A stretch of DNA of 64,000 bases from the NCBI GenBank assembly GCA_009809945.1, contig WTPW01000862.1:145247-209246 (forward strand), in the 5' to 3' direction. The notes under the pieces were generated by a model. The model searched no databases. It had not been told where the DNA came from and saw only the letters and a list, made by a program, of their open reading frames with translations. Positions within the stretch are counted from its first letter, which is position 1. Every line of letters begins with the position of its first letter. The translations under genes and the position numbers were made by a program. Source of the stretch: Gigaspora margarita. Lineage: Eukaryota; Glomeromycota; Glomeromycetes; Diversisporales; Gigasporaceae. Shown in pieces: positions 11,851-23,245 of this stretch.

Positions 11851-12903
11851 TATATAAACTGTGTGCAAATCCGTGTAACATACAAATTCATAAACAAAAA
11901 ATAATACAGTATTAGAGTATTAGGATAGGATTAGGGTTAAAGGTTTGGATTAGAGAATAGTTTATTCGAACATTTTGTGTAGATTATTTGTTGTTAAACC
12001 CCAAAGAATGATTTCATAAGCAGAATTTTTGAGTTATGATACGCGTATGTATTCGTGTTTTATATACTAGTGTACAAATAGAATAATATTTTCCAAAATT
12101 TTTTTGCACAAATAATATCAATATTGTTATAATTCGTAAATTAATCTTTTTTGATAATCAGTTTACATGTTACCAATTAGAATTTAGAAATTTAAAATCC
12201 AAATTCTGATTTCTTTTAATAGCATTTGTAGTCAGAATCACGTATTTAACAGTGCTTAATCAGCGCATATTTTAACATTCGTACTGCTGCGTGATAACTC
12301 TCTAACCTGGGATTTACCTCTTATTCCCAACGTTGTGGGAAATAAACTAATTTTTCTTAAACGTGTGTTGAGTCCCATTTGCTTCTAGATTGATTGGTTA
12401 AAAATTTTTTTGGACTTTAATATTTTCTATTTTCTTAGTATGTAACTATACAAACTCGATAACGAATGAAAAAAAAACTTTCAGAACAGCCAGTTCGGTA
12501 TAGAAAGAAGCAACTATATTTATAGTATAATCAATAATTTTGATATAATCGTCTTTTAATTTTTGTTTTGATACTTTTTATAAATTTTATACTTTTTGTT
12601 TTTAGTTTGGTGTTTTTTATAAGTTTTTATACCCTTTGTCAATTTATTACCCTTTGCCAATTTATTACCTTTTACCAATTTATTATTTTTCACCATTCAA
12701 AAGTTTAAACCAGGAACTGCCTAAAAATTTTCTAATCGTTTAACCGCTCATCGTATAACGCTCATTGAACATTATTTTGAAAATAAGAAACCCCTAAAAT
12801 AGAATATGTGGTCACGAATTAGCGCCCATGGGCGTCCCGAGTTAACAAGCATCTCAATATACACTACATAAAAAAAAGTAAAGAATCAAAAAGTGCTCCG
12901 GAA
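11851..12903. other. Intergenic region with an 18-bp tandem repeat
   Basis: No gene. At about 12630-12690 the 18-bp word ACCCTTTGCCAATTTATT is repeated three times with small changes. The rest is unremarkable AT-rich DNA. Confidence 0.5.
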
Positions 12904-12984
12904 CTAGGTTTGGTACCAAGTAAACCTACTTTTGAGCTCTCTTCACATTGAGACGAAAGTAGGTTTACTTAGTACCAAATCTAG
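12904..12984. repeat. 81-bp foldback repeat
   Basis: Arms of about 28 bases, CTAGGTTTGGTACC, AAGTAAACCTACTTT and the complement, face each other across a loop of about 25 bases. It is probably a very small MITE. Confidence 0.65.
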
Positions 12985-13167
12985 TTTGTTCAAATCTTAT
13001 TATGATTAAGGGGTACGATTCCAAAAATTAACCTTATTTCAAAATAATGCAAAGAGCTTCGTATTCGTATTCGTTATTCGAATTATATTCGTACTCGGTA
13101 AATATTCGAATAAATAGTTATTTGACGAATAATTTGAATAAACAAACCTTATTCGAATAATTTCTTG

Positions 13168-13292
13168 TTATCTGGCATGATTTGACGGATACATGGGTAT
13201 CGGCAGGATAATAGCAAAAGAACGTGGCCGAAGGCCTCGTGCGTTGCAATTATACTGTCGATGTCCATGATCCGTCAAATCATGCCAGATAA
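13168..13292. mobile_element. Foldback MITE, TTATCTGGCATG ends
   Basis: A near-perfect inverted repeat of about 23 bases: TTATCTGGCATGATTTGACG at the left and its complement at the right. The core is unusually GC-rich for this window (GGCCGAAGGCCTCGTGCG). Confidence 0.75.
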
Positions 13293-13297
13293 CTAGT

Positions 13298-13434
13298 TTA
13301 TCTGGCAGGTATGACGTATACACTTACGGAAAGAATTTTATATTACTTCCGCAAATTTTATTTAAAATTGATAAAGATTTGCGGAAATAATGTAAAATTT
13401 TTCCGTCAGTGTTTACATAGTACCTGCCGGATAA
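13298..13434. mobile_element. Foldback MITE, TTATCTGGCAGG ends
   Basis: It folds on itself over most of its length: TTATCTGGCAGGTA and TTACTTCCGCAAATTTTA in the left half, their complements in the right half. It shares the first ten bases of its ends (TTATCTGGCA) with the element six bases to its left. Confidence 0.75.
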
Positions 13435-13625
13435 GCAAATTTATTAGAATAATTTGAATAATTTTCATTTGTCATGTGAAAATTCAACATTAATACATAG
13501 TAACTATATATTATTCGAATAAATAGTACTTATTCGAATAATATTAGTCATTCGGCAAATATTCGAATAGAATTTTGCCGATCTAAATTATTCAAATGTT
13601 ATTCGAATAAGGAATCCGTAAGCTC

Positions 13626-14791
13626 TACATAAACGTACTCGAAATAATGCGTAGGTCAATTAATTAACGCGTTATTTCGCGCTTATACGGTAATCGTGTT
13701 AACCGTTTAATTTGACTTATGATCAACATAATTCGATCTGAAGTTATGGAAATTTCTTACGCTGTTAAACGGTTTAAATCCTTAAAACCAGATTTCACCT
13801 TTTACCAATGATAAAACTTCTAGGCTTCACCTAATAATTATATTGCGGAGAACAATTTGCTAAACTCAAGAGATAACATCGTGGCATTTAACCTTTAAGC
13901 ATAACTGTTATCAAACAGTGGGATTTATATAATAAACCCAAAAACATGGACTTGTTATTGTCCAGTTTATTTTACAATCCGATTTCTTTTTTTCGTAAAA
14001 ATTTAATACCATCTATTCGTTCAATAAATCCAAATTTTTGTATGTATTGAGGTTGAACATAATAGGTTTTTGCCTTTCTGGAGACACGATGACCTAGCTT
14101 CCTCAATACAAAGTTTGGAGCTGGTAAATGAAAATGATGGATTTTGAATCAGAAAGAGGTTCAATTCTCGTATTATGAAAAAATGGACAGATTCCCAAAT
14201 AAGTGCAGTATAAGTGGTCACAATTCTTATTAACGAATGAAAAAAAAAAATTGAGCCAAAAAGCGTTACTAAATGAAATAAAATTTAGAAACCCTGTTAG
14301 AAGTTTTCTATAGGTTGAATCTTCGATAAAAATTATATTAGTTTCAGTTGATGTTATTTAGACAAGTTGGATATTTCCGATTCAACAGTTGTTACTTCAG
14401 AAATATCCAACTTAAAACATTATTAATCAAAAATTTATCAATGGAATGTCCACGTGACCATAACGGATAACATGATTAGAAATTCATTTTTCATGCCCCA
14501 TAATATTCGTATCTAGCCAATCAGATAATCACTAAAATCACGTGTTAACATTCTAGGGGCATGATTACTAAAATCACTAACTAACGTTTAGGGGCACGAA
14601 AATAATTTTCGTTAGAAATCGGCTAAGCCGGTAAGCCGATAAAATTTTTACGTATTCTGATAATTTTGATCGTCCAGGAACACTAGGTACACGTTAATTT
14701 TATTGTTGTATAACGATAGCAAAAAGGTTATAATTATTTATCCGTTGTTTTAACATACAATATCTAGTGTAAAAATTTTCACAATACCATA
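13626..14791. other. Upstream region of the BTB-TLDc gene
   Basis: No gene. Bases 14364-14413 form a hairpin with perfect 14-base arms (AAGTTGGATATTTC and its complement). CATGCCCC near 14493 and GGGGCATGA near 14558 form a weaker inverted pair. The promoter and 5' leader of the gene starting at 14792 should lie in the last few hundred bases, but I can assign no specific site. Confidence 0.45.
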
Positions 14792-16338
14792 ATGGTTAAA
14801 ACATTTCCTGGAGATATAGCTAAAGATTTTGACAAACTATATGAATCAAAAGAAGGTTATGACACAATTATCATCGCTGGAGAAGAACCTAATGTTGAAG
14901 AAATTTATGCCCATTCTTTAATTCTCCGCACTAGATCTTCTTATTTTCGTAGTGCATTATCTGATGAATGGGTAAAAAAAACTAATGATGGTTATTTGGT
15001 TTTAAAAAAACCTAATATAAGTGCAATAATCATTAAAATTATCCTTAAGTAAGCAATAAATTATTAATATGTAACTCATTCGGAATTCTAATACTAATTC
15101 TAATTCTAATTCTAATTCTAATTCTATATTGTATATTTTATTTTTTATATGCTGTATTTAATAGATTTCTCTATTGTGAAATGGTGGATTTGGACAACGA
15201 AGAAGACGAAACAATCTTAGATCTGCTAGCTGCTGCAGATGAACTTTTAATTCAAAACCTTATTGACTATATTCAAGAATATTTAATTGAATATAGTTCT
15301 GATTTCATAGAACAAGTGCCCATTAAAATGCTTCATTTGATTAGTCATCACGAAAAATTCAACGAACTTAAAGAAACTTGTTTGGAGACCATTTGTGAAA
15401 CTCCTAATTTGTTGTTTGATTCAGATCAATTCCTTTCATTAGAAGAAGATGCACTAAAATTAATTCTTGAATGTGATAACCTTGAAATGAAAGAATGCGT
15501 TATCTGGAAACATCTGATTAGATGGGGAAACGCTCAACGAAAAACGCTGGAAAGTAGCATGATGGATGAAGACCCTAAGGATGAAGACATTAAGAATAAA
15601 GGCATTGATATATTAGAAAAGATATTACATGAATTAATTAAACTCATTAGATTTCATCAGATGGATCGTAAGGAGTTCATGGATGAAGTATGGCCTTTTA
15701 GGGACCTTCTTCCTGATAAATTAATTGAGAATGTACTACGCTATTATCTGGAAGGTGCTGACACATTATACAATATATTTCCGATAAGATGGGGCAATTT
15801 TGAAATTGACTCGGGTTTAATTAATAAAAATATTGCTCTATTATTTACGAAATGGATAAATAAAGAAACCATCGATGATAATAATTCAAAGGAATTTCAA
15901 TACAACTTTAATCTTCTTTTTCGAAGTAGCTTAGATGGTCTTTTATCTCGAGTATTTCATCATAAATGCGATAATAAAGGGGCAACAATTGTCGTGGCGA
16001 AAATTCAAAATTCAGATAATCTTGTTGGAGGTTACAATCCACTTGATTGGGAAGGAGATAATGAATGGAAATCAACAGCAGATAGCTTCTTATTTTTATT
16101 AGATCCTAATAACATTAAAAATGCAACGATATCACGCGTTATTCAAGATGGAATTGATTGTGCCATTGGTTGCGACAATGTACATGGACCAAGTTTTGGA
16201 GAGGGTCCCGATTTACACGTTTCAAACAACAGCAATACTTGGAAATTTATAGCAAAATCCTATTCTAAAATAGGAATCTCAGGTTTACATGCAATTTCAG
16301 ATTATGAAGTTTTTCAAGTTAGTCGGATAAAAAACTAA
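14792..16338 (+). CDS. BTB-BACK-TLDc domain protein (two exons)
   Basis: Exons 14792-15048 and 15165-16338 join to 476 residues. The donor is AA|GTAAGC and the acceptor AATAG|ATTTC. Splicing completes a Lys codon and restores the BTB helix containing ILKFLYCEMVDL. Residues about 22-125 are a BTB/POZ domain (YDTIII, HSLILRTRSSYF, DLLAAADELL). Residues about 130-250 resemble a BACK region. Residues about 306-474 are a TLDc domain, with LLFRSSLDG, GGYNPLDW and FGEGPDLHV where the family has its conserved Gly/Trp and Phe-Gly-Gly-type motifs. BTB-BACK proteins commonly act as cullin-3 substrate adaptors; the role of the fused TLDc domain is unknown. Such genes are hugely expanded in Rhizophagus. 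The substrate and partner of this copy cannot be inferred. No frameshift is seen, so it looks intact. Confidence 0.92.
15049..15164 (+). other. Intron of the BTB-TLDc gene with TTCTAA repeat
   Basis: A 116-bp intron. Its middle is (A/T)TTCTAA repeated about six times (15091-15126). Each unit contains CTAAT or CTAAC-like bases resembling fungal branch points. Confidence 0.85.
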
Positions 16339-17194
16339 AAGAATTTTACAATTAAATATGATAAAATAGTTTTATAAAAAGAACTGTAATATTTGAAAAA
16401 ATTAAAGTTTCTTGAAATTTTGTTTACAAATGCTTTACTATTGGAGAATAATTTGTTTGTCAATATTTTGTTTGAAAACTAATAAATAAGCAACAATTTA
16501 AATAATATAAAGAAAAATTTTAAAAATGGCCAGATTTGATTACTATAGATATTTTGTTTTTATTTTAAATAATAGTATAAGGTTTTTTGTAATTAGATTT
16601 AAAAAAAGATTTGAACTTCTTTAGTATAGATTGGTATATATAATTATTATAAAATTATAATATATAAAAACCAACTATTTTGGGCTAATTTAAACTCTTA
16701 ACTTCACCCTAACTCTAACTATTTATAAATTTGTTTAATTTGGTTTGAAATAGCTAATTTTTATATTTATAATTTTATAATAATTTTATATGCACATATA
16801 TACTAAAAATTAACCAGAGGAATTAAAAACATATATTAATAATTTTGTAATTTAAATTTTTATTATTTGATCTAAATTAATATAATCACTAAATTTAATT
16901 ATTTAAAATTATATTTTGAGCTAATTTAAATACATTGAATATAGTTATATCTTTTTAAATATATTATAATAAAATAATGGAAAATTATAGGCATCTCCTG
17001 CAAGAGATATATCTCCAGATGAGGTATATCTCTCACTCAGCATACTGATGCTAGATCAGGAATCATTTCATCCCTGCACCCCTCTATATAAACAATGATT
17101 ATCAAAGATTGATAATTATTTTTTTTTTATTACATTATTTTGTTTGTTTTTTACTTGTTATGAATTTTTTTTAGCTTGTTACTTTTTACTGTTG
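16339..17194. other. Downstream region of the BTB-TLDc gene, AT-rich
   Basis: No gene. It begins with the probable 3' untranslated region (AATAAATAAG near 16480). An inverted pair, GAGATATATCTC..GAGGTATATCTC, lies near 17003-17032. Confidence 0.45.
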
Positions 17195-18110
17195 GTGTCT
17201 TGTTGTTGCTAGTATCTTGTTGTTGCTAGTATCTTGTTATTGTTGGTTCATCATTGATATCATTGTTATCACTAGTATCATTGTCATCATTGGTATTGTT
17301 GTTGTTTGGTGCTATCATTAGATTTTGTGATTTGATCTTATGTTGCTGGTGACTTGTGGATGGCCTTGCAGAATGACTCTGTGGGATGGTCTTGCATACC
17401 TTCCAACTTTTTTGTGGGATTTTCTCTGGTATTCTTGTGAATGTGATCTTATGTGTTTCTTTGTGTTTTTGTGAAAGTGTCTTTCTTTTCTAGTATTCTT
17501 ATAAGTGATCATGTGTGTTTTTCCACTGTGAATTTGTTTTTGATATTTTTAGTTCTTTACTAATCTTTTTTATTTTTTTGGATATTTTTTCTTTATATGG
17601 GGCTTGTTTGTTTTGCTTTGTTGGGTCTGGGAATTGCTGGGATGTGGCTCTTGGTAAATAGTTAGTTTTTCTTTTTTTTTATTTTTGTTTTTGTAATACT
17701 CCAGTATTTACTAACTATTCTTTTCTCTTCTTTGGCTTGTTTAGATTTTGTTAAGCTAGAATCAGCAGTTCTTGGTAAGTAGTTTTCTTTTGTTTTTTTT
17801 TTGTTATATTTCTATATTCACTAAGTGTTCTCTTTCTTTTTTGGCTTGTTTAGATTTTTTAGGTTTTTTGTAACATGAAATCGGCACCAAGTTTGGTGAA
17901 GTTGTTATTGAAAATGTTATTGTCAGTATGATGACATTTGTTGGTTATTGAATTTGTTGATGTTTATTGTATGCTTTGAGGCATGAAATTAGCACCAAGT
18001 ATTATTAAAGTCACTATTGTTGGTATTATCATTGGTGTGATATATTTGTTGGTTTTTAAAATTTGTTAATGTTTATTGTATGCATTTACTTGTGTGCTTT
18101 TGTTTTTTTA
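17195..18110. repeat. GTT/TTG-rich low-complexity repeats
   Basis: The word TTGTTGTTGCTAGTATC recurs at 17200-17240. A unit with TTCTTTGGCTTGTTTAGATTTT and CTTGGTAAGTAG is present twice (about 17640-17760 and 17761-17870). A third unit with TGAAATCGGCACCAAGT and GTTTATTGTATGC is also present twice (17875-17975 and 17983-18085). The composition resembles 190-400 and 28190-28640, which lie in CATCAG-type elements. No convincing gene. Confidence 0.55.
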
Positions 18111-18650
18111 ATAAAATTTATAATCATTAAATTAAATACTATATAATATAAATATAACAAATTAAAACAAATTAGCTATGCAGGTGTATATAAAACTTAA
18201 ACCCTTTTTATATATAGATATATATAGTATAATACTTTTTTTTAACTTCTGTATTTTACAAAGTTATGCAGACAAATAAATTTTTGTTTGAAGTTGATTA
18301 GTGAAATAAAGATCTAAATAGTACAAATATGCTTAGTTCAAGTAGTACTTCAGAATGTGTTTATGTGATATTTGCAGTTTTTGATTAGTTAAGATATATA
18401 TCTTCTTGCAGAAGATGACTAAAAGCACTCTATAAATTTAATTAAATATATTAAGAAAGCATTTTTTTATTACTTTGATAGTCTTGCCAGTGCTAATTTG
18501 GTGACTTTTTATATTTGAAAGTGTTTCAACTTATCCTTCTATATATTCTTAAGTAAAGCCTAACAATCATATGGCTTGTTCTATAACCACCTATGTGCAA
18601 TCTGTCATGCTATCTCACTAGTATAGTTGGAAATTTTCACAGATTCTATC
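18111..18650. other. AT-rich spacer
   Basis: No gene seen. The last 8 bases (ATTCTATC) are the left target duplication of the following element. Confidence 0.5.
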
Positions 18651-18951
18651 TAGGCCTCTGCATGGGCCAGGGCTACCCACGAGTACTCTAAGAGTAGCAC
18701 TACTAGGGCTGGGTTTGGGCATTAAATTACAAGCCCTAAAGCAGGGTAGGGCTAAGAATCGCAGGTCCTTTATTATATGGGTAGGGCTTGGGTAATAGCA
18801 CTACCTAGCCTATATACCCATAGGGTAGTCCGTTATACATGCACATGACTATTCACCAATTAAACCTTTTTTTTTAGATATTACATATTATTCAACAAAC
18901 TCATATGATCATGGTGTAGCAACTGACTGTTATTTTTTAGCATTTGATGAT

Positions 18952-19205
18952 GTGAGGGTGAGTCAGTAGAAAAGAGACAAATTTTTTTTAAGTAAAAGTT
19001 TTCTTGACTTTAAACTTAAATATTTTAACAATTATCTTAATAAATTTAATAAAGTTTTTTTTTATTTTAATCCTATATAATTTCAAGATTAAAATAAAAA
19101 ATTTTTTAGCAAATTTGATTAAATAGTTGTTAAGATATTTAAATTTAAAAATTAAAAAAAATTTACTAAAAATGATTTGTCCTTTTTCTACTGACCCACC
19201 CCCAT
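18952..19205. mobile_element. Foldback MITE with GTGAGTCAGTAGAAAA ends
   Basis: The left end GGGTGAGTCAGTAGAAAA is mirrored by TTTTCTACTGACCCACCC at the right. The AT-rich arms (TAAATATTTTAACAATTAT and AATAGTTGTTAAGATATTTA) also pair. No clear target duplication. Confidence 0.6.
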
Positions 19206-19929
19206 GTATTGCCAAATATTCGAATTATCATAATATTTAGGTCAATATTATTTGGCAAAAATACAGTAATTGGGCCATATATATTTAAAATTCTCATAAT
19301 TCAGACAACAATGCAATTCATAAAAGCAATTAAGCACTTGCAAATAAAATTATAATTCAAATAATTCTAAAACTAAATGCATTTTTTAAAAATTAAAAGT
19401 ACAATTGTGAAAAGTATTTCCAGTTAAAATTTTTTTTATTTTTAAAATTTTCTTCGATGTCTTTATTCTTTTTTTTTTGATCATCTGTTTTAATACCCTT
19501 AACCTCATCCTTTTGAATATCCTTTTCAAGAATATTTTGATTACGCTTGGACTCGATTCTAGAAATCACTTCAAGATCGTCAAATGCATTTACCAACGAT
19601 ACTTGGGAATCAGTTTGTCGAATATGTGAACTTGCAAGTACAAAATCACTAGTTATTGGAGCTACTTATAAAGATCTTTGGAATGTTCATGGCCACTAGG
19701 AGCTTCATGGTCATGAGAGGCTTTACTGTCATCATAGTTACTAGGAGCTTTATTGTTATCATGGTCACCAAGGGCGTCAAATAAAAAAACCACATTAGCA
19801 AAAATGTTCAAAATCAAACCAAACAAATATATTTAAATCTTATCTTTTGAAAGTTGTTTCAACATATAAAAAAACAGTTCAGACCCTCATGTTGCATTAC
19901 TGATTTTAAGCATTCATATGCTGCAAGGC

Positions 19930-20111
19930 AGGGCCCCGAAATATACATAGATAGGTCAGGTTAATTATAAAATTACTAAAAATAAAAAGATCTGCAGAAA
20001 AAAACCTTAAAAATAAGCAAAAAAATTATAAAAATAGAAAAGATCTGCATAAAAACCTCCAAAAAATAAGCAAACTAAAACCTGACCTATCTATGTATAT
20101 TTCGGGGTCCT
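19930..20111. mobile_element. AGGACCCC-type MITE with 8-bp duplication
   Basis: Inverted ends of about 32 bases: AGGGCCCCGAAATATACATA and its complement ending TTTCGGGGTCCT. It is flanked by perfect TGCAAGGC (19922-19929 and 20112-20119). It lies in the recombinase-like relic and interrupts its reading frame. Confidence 0.85.
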
Positions 20112-20230
20112 TGCAAGGCCTTTCTGAGACTTGTGCCTTGTAATTGATATCATGGCTAAATCAGAGTAACCAAGCTCCTTCAACAATTGTACTGCTATTT
20201 TCCTACTGGAATGGTTTGAAATATTGCAAG

Positions 20231-20528
20231 AGGACCCCGGACATCTAGTATAGAGGTCATACTTGAAATTTTTCAGCAAAAACACCTAAAATTTAAGAAG
20301 CAAAAAACAGATTTTGGCAATTATCTTGGCATTAAATAGTTCAATTTGAATGAACCTTTTTTTAAAAATGAAGCTCTCAGTGAGGTGCATCTAACAAAAA
20401 AAAGTTTATTCAATTCTGATTGCTAGATTAGAAGTTATTAAAGTAAATAGATTTTGTCATTTTTAGCAAATTAGATCAAAATTGGCCAAAATCCAGTTAT
20501 GACCTATACGAGAGATGTCCGGGGTTCT
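20231..20528. mobile_element. AGGACCCC-type MITE with 8-bp duplication, second copy
   Basis: Ends AGGACCCCGGACATCTAGTA and its counterpart ending ATGTCCGGGGTTCT are inverted over about 30 bases. It is flanked by perfect ATTGCAAG (20223-20230 and 20529-20536). The end sequence after AGGACCCCG differs from the element 120 bases away, so these are related but distinct subfamilies. Confidence 0.85.
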
Positions 20529-20689
20529 ATTGCAAGTTCTGTGTATTTTTAATAAAACAATATGTAAATATTGTTTTCTATACAGAAACCAGACACTAAA
20601 AAAAATGTTATTGCTTTACTTCTGCCTTGCTAACTTTCATTACTTCTGGTTTCATTTTAGGCATTGCTTTTATAAGCTTTACGGGCTTT

Positions 20690-20815
20690 ATTATTACAGC
20701 TTTATTGGTTATGGCTTTACTGGGCTTGCTGTTATAGCTTGCTGTTATAGCTTGCTGTTATGGCTTGCTGTTATAGCTTGCTGTTATGGCTTGCTATTAT
20801 GGCTTGCTGTGACGA
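20690..20815. repeat. GCTTGCTGTTATG minisatellite
   Basis: The 13-bp unit TTGCTGTTATAGC or TTGCTGTTATGGC is repeated about seven times in tandem between about 20727 and 20810. The open frames across it are artefacts of the repeat. Confidence 0.7.
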
Positions 20816-21345
20816 ATTAACAACGGCAAGATTTCAAATATCACAATTCTCAATACACAAGGCTTTCAACACCAAGTTTTCCAACACCAAGAATTTTAAT
20901 ACCATGACTTCTATCACAAAGACTTTAAGAAGCAAAAACAACTAGAATTTAATGAGTATCAAGGTATATTATTTTTAAAAAAAAATTTTCACTATGGGAA
21001 AAAAACTGATTTTTATACTGATTTACTGTCTTTTTTTCATATCTAAAATTATATTTATAATACAAGTTAGATCGAGGCTATAACATGGTCATAAATTGTC
21101 AGAAAATGTATACTTACAAATCAGAGTAACATTTACAATAGCAAATGCATACTTTACTAACACATATTAATATTAAGCCCATGGTACCCATGGGTACTCA
21201 CGGGCTTTAAGTCCAAGTAGAGTATCAATTTTGGGCCCTATGATACGGGTAAAGGCTTGGAGATTAAGCCTGTTAATAAATGGGTAGGGCTAGAGTATCA
21301 CTACTACCTGGCTCTACACGGCCTATGCGGAGGCCTAGTTCTATC

Positions 21346-21560
21346 CTACTTGCAGCATGTGTTCATGCAATATCATGTAAATCCAGACTTATAGGCCTTA
21401 TATTACATCTCATGATTTCAGTTATTCCAAATTAGGATCCTAATATAGCCAATTTCACAAGTCCAAAATTCTCAAAATAATGGCTGCCAAATTAAGTTTA
21501 TCATTGGGCTAATGTTCCTGGTCTCTTTATTTTTCTCACAGTATTTTAGTTTTCTATTAA
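21346..21560 (-). repeat. Headless copy of the SINE-like repeat
   Basis: It matches the body of the SINE at 3474-3660 (for example CTTATAGGCCTTATATTACAT, GATTTCAGTTATTCCAAATT, ATGGCTGCCAAATTAAG) but lacks the tRNA-like head. It starts at the edge of the hAT-like element's target duplication. Confidence 0.55.
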
Positions 21561-22155
21561 AAAAGTATTGTATTTAATAAAAAAATTAATAAATATTATA
21601 TTAAACTCAAAAAAGTATATTTAAAAAATTATTATAAAAAAAAAAATGAATTTAAAAAATTTAAATATAATTTTTATAGTAATATAATATAATTTAAATA
21701 AAAAAAAAACAAATTATAGAATCTTAAAACTCTTTTCAACAATCTCTATACCAACTTTTCAGAAACAACTATCTATAAAAACCTTAGTATATTTATGCAC
21801 ACCTAGCAAAAATCTAAATTTTTTATGCACAGTAACTGTATAATACCTGTGTAATAACTATATAGTTGCTATTAAATTTAATAGTAACTATATAGTTACT
21901 ATGCAGTTATTGCACATTAAGAAATCTCAAGTTTTTATAAATTAACAAAACTTTATTTAGTAGCAACTAGGAACCAAAGTTCCAAATTGGATGCTAAAAA
22001 AACTAAAATAAAGATAAAAAAGAATTCTTCTTTTGGGTTTAACTCTGGTAGAAGACTCCAGTACTATCAAAAATATAGTAGAACCAAAAACTCTAAAGTT
22101 TTTGTCAAAAGTTATAGAAGCATTAGCAGAAATATTTCTTTGGCTTAATATACTA
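21561..22155. other. AT-rich spacer
   Basis: No gene seen. At 21838-21915 an imperfect inverted repeat is built from GTAACTATATAGTTACTA. Confidence 0.5.
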
Positions 22156-22342
22156 CAGTTGAACCTCCCAAAACTGATCCTGTCAAATCTGATAACCTGT
22201 CAAACCCAATAAAAAATTAATTCACCAAGTCTGTTTCTGTTATATGAATCTATATAGTTTATAATGATTTCAAATCTGATAACCTCTCAATACTGATACA
22301 AAACTTGTCCACCATGCATACCGGTTTGGGAAGGTTCAATTG
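22156..22342. mobile_element. Mariner/pogo-like MITE with TA duplication
   Basis: It starts CAGTTGAACCTCCCAAAACTG and ends CGGTTTGGGAAGGTTCAATTG, inverted copies. TA flanks both sides (22154-22155 and 22343-22344). The internal word TCTGATAACCT(C/G)TCAA occurs twice. Confidence 0.8.
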
Positions 22343-22344
22343 TA

Positions 22345-23157
22345 TTCTGTAAAGCATATATTTTTTCAAGTTCTTTCAAATTGGTATACTTCTTTTTTCA
22401 AAATTTTAACAAAGTGGTTATTTTGGTTTACTTTTTTAAAAGATTAATAGGGTTACTTCTTCTATTTGGTAATTGCATCTACTAAAATAGAATCAATATA
22501 TTTGGATTTGCAGAAAAATATCAAGAAAATTCTAATTAGATATGTGTTATATTAGATATAGTTTTATTTTTTTCTTTTTTTTTTATAATATTTAGACTAT
22601 TATTTGTTTTTAGTACAAAATTTTTTTTTGTCTTTCTCATTTTGATATTCTTTTTATTTTGTTAGGGGAGTGACAAAAATCAGGTGATTTTTTAGAGAGG
22701 AAGAGGAGATAAAAAATGTTGAAATTATATATAAGAACCTGACCAAATATATATTAAGGAGAAGGGAGAGGAGATAGTTCTCTAATAAAAAATAATCAGG
22801 TGATTAATAACATGGCCCTTAATATTTGGGTTTTTTTTTGTTTAGATTTTGCAGTTATTTCCTCTTTTCTTATTTGTTTTTTATATTTTTTTTTTGTTTA
22901 CTCATTTATTTTTTGAATGGTCAAGTTTAAATATTATTATCTTTACCATAAATGCTAAATGGAAAGAATTTGAAAGAAAATTCTATATTGCTTTTGATAG
23001 AGTTGACAAAGTTTCTACTTTATCAATAAAGTAGTACAATAGGTTATATTTAGATGCTCTTAAAGTAATTAAATAATGTTGAATTTGTAGTATTTTAGAG
23101 AATTTTGAATATAATCATATATTATTTGGTCTATTCTTTAATAGGTATCTGTTTGTT
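22345..23157. other. AT-rich spacer
   Basis: No gene supported. GGAGAGGAGAT-type words recur near 22690-22780 around AT-rich DNA. Confidence 0.45.
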
Positions 23158-23245
23158 GTATTAAATTTAGTACAATATATTAAATTTAGTACAATATATT
23201 AAATTTAGTACAATATATTAAATTTAGTACAATATATTAAATTTA
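23158..23245. repeat. 19-bp tandem array, left half of an interrupted target
   Basis: The 19-bp unit TACAATATATTAAATTTAG is repeated about four and a half times. The array stops at the TA that begins the CATCAG-type element. The same unit resumes at 37507-37572 in the same orientation and register. Confidence 0.85.

Larger units (their letters stand above)
13054..13625. mobile_element. ATTCGAATA-rich MITE containing two further foldbacks
   Basis: The inverted ends are GAGCTTCGTATTCG and its partner at 13604-13625 (ATAAGGAATCCGTAAGCTC). Both arms repeat ATTCGAATAA. Two other inverted-repeat elements sit in the middle (13168-13292 and 13298-13434). No clean target duplication was found for the outer element. 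Confidence 0.55.
19393..20580 (-). pseudogene. Tyrosine recombinase-like relic, split by two MITEs
   Basis: On the minus strand between the two MITEs (20222 to 20112) a frame reads NHSSRKIAVQLLKELGYSD and then ITRHKSQKGL. This resembles the C-terminal part of a tyrosine recombinase of the Crypton/DUF3504 kind: an H-x-x-R pair, then a (G)HKS box. With the MITE at 19930-20111 and one target duplication removed, the frame continues as GLAAYE, supplying a Tyr at the expected distance. The glycine usual before HKS is Arg here. An acidic/Lys-rich stretch at 19600-19393 may be the decayed tail. It is broken and surely non-functional. The family call is by motif only; the outer limits are uncertain. 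Confidence 0.45.
18651..21337. mobile_element. hAT-like element of 2.7 kb with foreign insertions
   Basis: It begins TAGGCCTCTGCATGGGCC and ends GGCCTATGCGGAGGCCTA, an inverted repeat. The flanks ATTCTATC (18643-18650) and GTTCTATC (21338-21345) match at 7 of 8 bases, as expected for a hAT target duplication. Both subterminal regions are unusually GC-rich and repeat GGGTAGGGCT. No hAT transposase is visible inside. The interior holds a foldback element (18952-19205), a tyrosine-recombinase-like relic and two MITEs. One element rather than two neighbouring MITEs is inferred from the matched flanks. Confidence 0.6.

Noticed and set aside
23158..23245. Regularly spaced short repeats considered as a CRISPR array
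   Set aside because: The units are contiguous with no unique spacers, and the genome is fungal.
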